A stretch of 64,000 nt of DNA from Micromonospora sp. NBC_01699 (lineage in GTDB: Bacteria; Actinomycetota; Actinomycetes; Mycobacteriales; Micromonosporaceae). Numbering within the stretch: the stretch's first letter is position 1; each line of letters opens with the position of its first letter. Both the position numbers and the translations under genes were made by a program. The notes beneath the pieces were generated by a model. The model saw only the letters and a list, made by a program, of their open reading frames with translations. It did no database searches and had not been told where the DNA came from. The stretch covers positions 2,294,001 through 2,358,000 of the forward strand of contig NZ_CP109199.1 of NCBI RefSeq assembly GCF_036250065.1, in the 5' to 3' direction. Shown in pieces: positions 62,259 to 64,000 of this stretch.

Positions 62259-63352
62259 TGGCCGACTTCACCGAGCTGCCCGACCTCGCCTCCCGGCTGC
62301 TCGGCGGGTCGGTGGTCGACGCCAACGACGAGTTCTTCGCCGCCCGGGACAACCTGGTCAACACCGGCCCGCCGACGTTCACCCCGCAGACCTTCGGGGC
62401 CAAGGGCCAGGTGTACGACGGCTGGGAGACCCGCCGCCGCCGTGAACCCGGCGACGACCACGCGATCGTCCGGCTCGGCGCCGCCGGGATCATCTCCGGG
62501 GTGGTGGTCGACACCGCCTTCTTCACCGGCAACTACCCGCCGTACGTCTCCGTGCAGGCGTGCGGGCTGGAGGGCTACCCGAGCCCGGCCGAGCTGGCCG
62601 CCGCCGACTGGCTGCCGATCGTGCCCCGCTCGGCGGTGCGGGGCGACACGAAGAACGCCTTCCCGGTGACGGACCCGCACCGGTTCACCCACGTACGGCT
62701 GGTCATCCACCCGGATGGCGGGGTGGCCCGGCTGCGGGTGCACGGCATCGTCGTACCCGATCCCCGGCTTTTCCCCGACGGCCTGGTCGACCTCGCGGCG
62801 CTGGAGTACGGCGGCCTGGTGACCGATTGCAGCAACCGGTTCTACGGTTCACCGAACCAGCTCATCGCGCCCGGTCTGGCCCGGGTGATGGGCGAGGGCT
62901 GGGAGACCGCGCGACGCCGGGACACCGGCAACGACTGGGTACGCGTCCGCCTCGCCGCCCCCGGTCGGATCCGCCTCGCCGAGCTGGACACCAGCCACTT
63001 CAAGGGAAACGCGCCCGGCGCCGCCGCGCTGCGCGGCATCGACACCCGGTACGCCGATCCGGCCGACGAGTGGGCCTGGTTCGACCTGCTGCCCCGCGTC
63101 CGCCTGCAACCGGACACCCGACACCGGTTCCCCCTGCCCGACGCCCGCACCGCAACCGAGGTCCGACTGGACGTCTACCCCGACGGCGGAATGGCCCGCC
63201 TCCGCCTCCCCGGCCGAGTTTCCCCCGACGACCTGGCAACCCTGCGCCACCGCTGGTGGACCTCCCTCCCCCCAGCCCACCAACGCCACTCCTCCGCCAC
63301 CCCCATCCCCCCGGACACCCCCTGGCGCCGCTCCCTCCCACCCCCCACCTAG
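62258..63352 (+). CDS. alc: allantoicase
   Basis: 364 residues made of two similar jelly-roll repeats: GAKGQVYDGWETRRRREPGD ... VVVDTAFFTGNYPPYVSVQA and GEGWETARRRDTGNDWVRVR ... AELDTSHFKGNAPGAAALRG. This is the hallmark of allantoicase. It hydrolyses allantoate to ureidoglycolate and urea. The last 25 residues are Pro/His/Ser-rich (HQRHSSATPIPPDTPWRRSL) and beyond the conserved domain. The stop codon coincides with the left edge of the IS630-type element. Confidence 0.93.
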   Translation: MADFTELPDLASRLLGGSVVDANDEFFAARDNLVNTGPPTFTPQTFGAKGQVYDGWETRRRREPGDDHAIVRLGAAGIISGVVVDTAFFTGNYPPYVSVQACGLEGYPSPAELAAADWLPIVPRSAVRGDTKNAFPVTDPHRFTHVRLVIHPDGGVARLRVHGIVVPDPRLFPDGLVDLAALEYGGLVTDCSNRFYGSPNQLIAPGLARVMGEGWETARRRDTGNDWVRVRLAAPGRIRLAELDTSHFKGNAPGAAALRGIDTRYADPADEWAWFDLLPRVRLQPDTRHRFPLPDARTATEVRLDVYPDGGMARLRLPGRVSPDDLATLRHRWWTSLPPAHQRHSSATPIPPDTPWRRSLPPPT

Positions 63353-64000
63353 TGCCTTGACCACCAACGTTGGCCGGGTCCAATGACACGCCGGACCGGG
63401 TTCATGGTGTGAGGTTCGATGGGGTCGAGGCTGTGCGGGTGGCAGAACCCGTTCGAGTACGCCGATTGAGTGATCAAGAGGGTCAGCGGTTGCAACGCCT
63501 GGTGCGTCGCGGTACCGGCTCGGTTGTCCGGCTGCGGCGGGCGATGGTTGTGCTCGCCTCGGCCGGAGGGAACACCGTGCCGGCGATCGCCCGCCTCGTG
63601 CAGGCCGACGAGGATTCCGTGCGGCAGGTGATCCACCGGTTCAACGAGCAGGGGATGCCCAGCCTGGACCCTCGGTGGGCGGGTGGCCGTCCCCGCCAGA
63701 TCAGTCCTGACGATGAGGCCTTCATCGTCGCGACGGCCAACACCCGCCCGATGAAGCTCGGGCGCCCGTTCACCAGGTGGAGCATCCGCAAGCTCGCCGA
63801 GTACCTCGCCGGCAACCCGGACCGGGTCGTCATGGTGGGACGTGAACGTCTGCGGCAGTACCTGCGCAAACATGAGATCACTTTCCAGCGGACAAAGACG
63901 TGGAAGGAGTCCAACGACCCGCAACGAGAGACGAAACTGACCCGTATCGAGCACGTCACCACCCAGTTCTCGGACCGGGTGTTCGCGTTCGACGAGTTCG
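63353..64000 (+). mobile_element. IS630-type insertion sequence, left part
   Basis: The transposase frame, and about 80 bases before it, follow the allantoicase stop directly. The flank contains CTAG at the junction (IS630 elements insert at TA) and a palindrome CCAACGTTGG (63364-63373). The exact left end is not proven, because the right end lies outside the window. Confidence 0.6.
63433..64000 (+). CDS. IS630-family transposase, truncated by the window edge
   Basis: 189 codons visible from a GTG (VRVAEPVRVRRLSDQEGQRL). An N-terminal double helix-turn-helix (RAMVVLASAGGNTVPAIARL, QADEDSVRQVIHRFNEQGMP) is followed by RWAGGRPRQISPDDEAF and WSIRKLAEYLAGNPDRVVMV. The sequence ends at FAFDEF, which contains the first Asp of the DDE triad, so the catalytic core continues past position 64000. 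No stop or frameshift interrupts the visible part, so the element may be intact. Confidence 0.88.
   Translation, partial: MRVAEPVRVRRLSDQEGQRLQRLVRRGTGSVVRLRRAMVVLASAGGNTVPAIARLVQADEDSVRQVIHRFNEQGMPSLDPRWAGGRPRQISPDDEAFIVATANTRPMKLGRPFTRWSIRKLAEYLAGNPDRVVMVGRERLRQYLRKHEITFQRTKTWKESNDPQRETKLTRIEHVTTQFSDRVFAFDEF

Noticed and set aside
1-64000. tRNA, rRNA or riboswitch genes
   Set aside because: No recognisable tRNA arms, rRNA conserved segments or known riboswitch cores were seen; a covariance-model scan was not possible.

Overview
The window is high-GC actinobacterial DNA. Abundant GTG starts, WhiJ/AbaA-type regulators (helix-turn-helix + DUF5753 paired with DUF397), a SigF-like sigma factor, PucR, a GPP34 protein and a CebR-type operator together suggest a filamentous actinomycete, most likely Micromonosporaceae. 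The family placement is inference from gene content; no rRNA or tRNA gene was seen to anchor it.

Left part (1-28.8 kb). Housekeeping and surface genes come first: a lysozyme-fold membrane protein, a CBM-bearing membrane protein, an EcsC-family protein, an SGNH lipoprotein, an aldehyde dehydrogenase, a CPA1 Na+/H+ antiporter and a UBP zinc finger. Next, behind a lower-GC stretch holding a fragment of an Ig-like protein, lies a giant 2320-residue LamG protein. Its second LamG domain appears to be split by two complete inserted LamG domains. Then come a secreted GH9 cellulase with a perfect CebR box, an amino-acid-binding protein with a polytopic partner, a PP2C phosphatase, HrpB helicase, a DUF397/HTH pair, GPP34, an APC permease, a GNAT acetyltransferase and a SigF-like sigma factor.

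Middle (29.9-40.4 kb). This is a purine-degradation island. It holds a MobA-like protein and XdhC (cofactor supply and insertion), a convergent PucR regulator, and then a translationally coupled operon uraD-uraH-uricase-xanthine dehydrogenase FAD subunit-2Fe2S subunit-8-oxoguanine deaminase-molybdenum subunit. A YciI/ECF-sigma pair follows, and the sigma gene has an abnormal start.

40-54 kb is more mixed: an LRV repeat protein, a lipoprotein, a TPR protein, an alpha/beta hydrolase, a stand-alone MurG paralogue, a membrane-tethered sugar-binding protein that topologically seems to face the cytoplasm, a GyrI-like protein, a five-gene operon of tiny proteins divergent from an HTH/DUF5753 gene, two tandem DUF397 copies separated by a long perfect hairpin, an orotate phosphoribosyltransferase-like gene and a glutathionyl-hydroquinone reductase.

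Right end (54-64 kb). A secreted thermolysin-like protease is followed by the second half of purine catabolism: a LAL/LuxR regulator divergent from a DUF6986 (citrate-lyase-like) gene, allantoinase and allantoicase. Together the two blocks take hypoxanthine/guanine products through xanthine, urate and allantoin to ureidoglycolate; the CitE-like DUF6986 protein may handle the released glyoxylate. An IS630-type transposase begins directly after the allantoicase stop and runs off the window.
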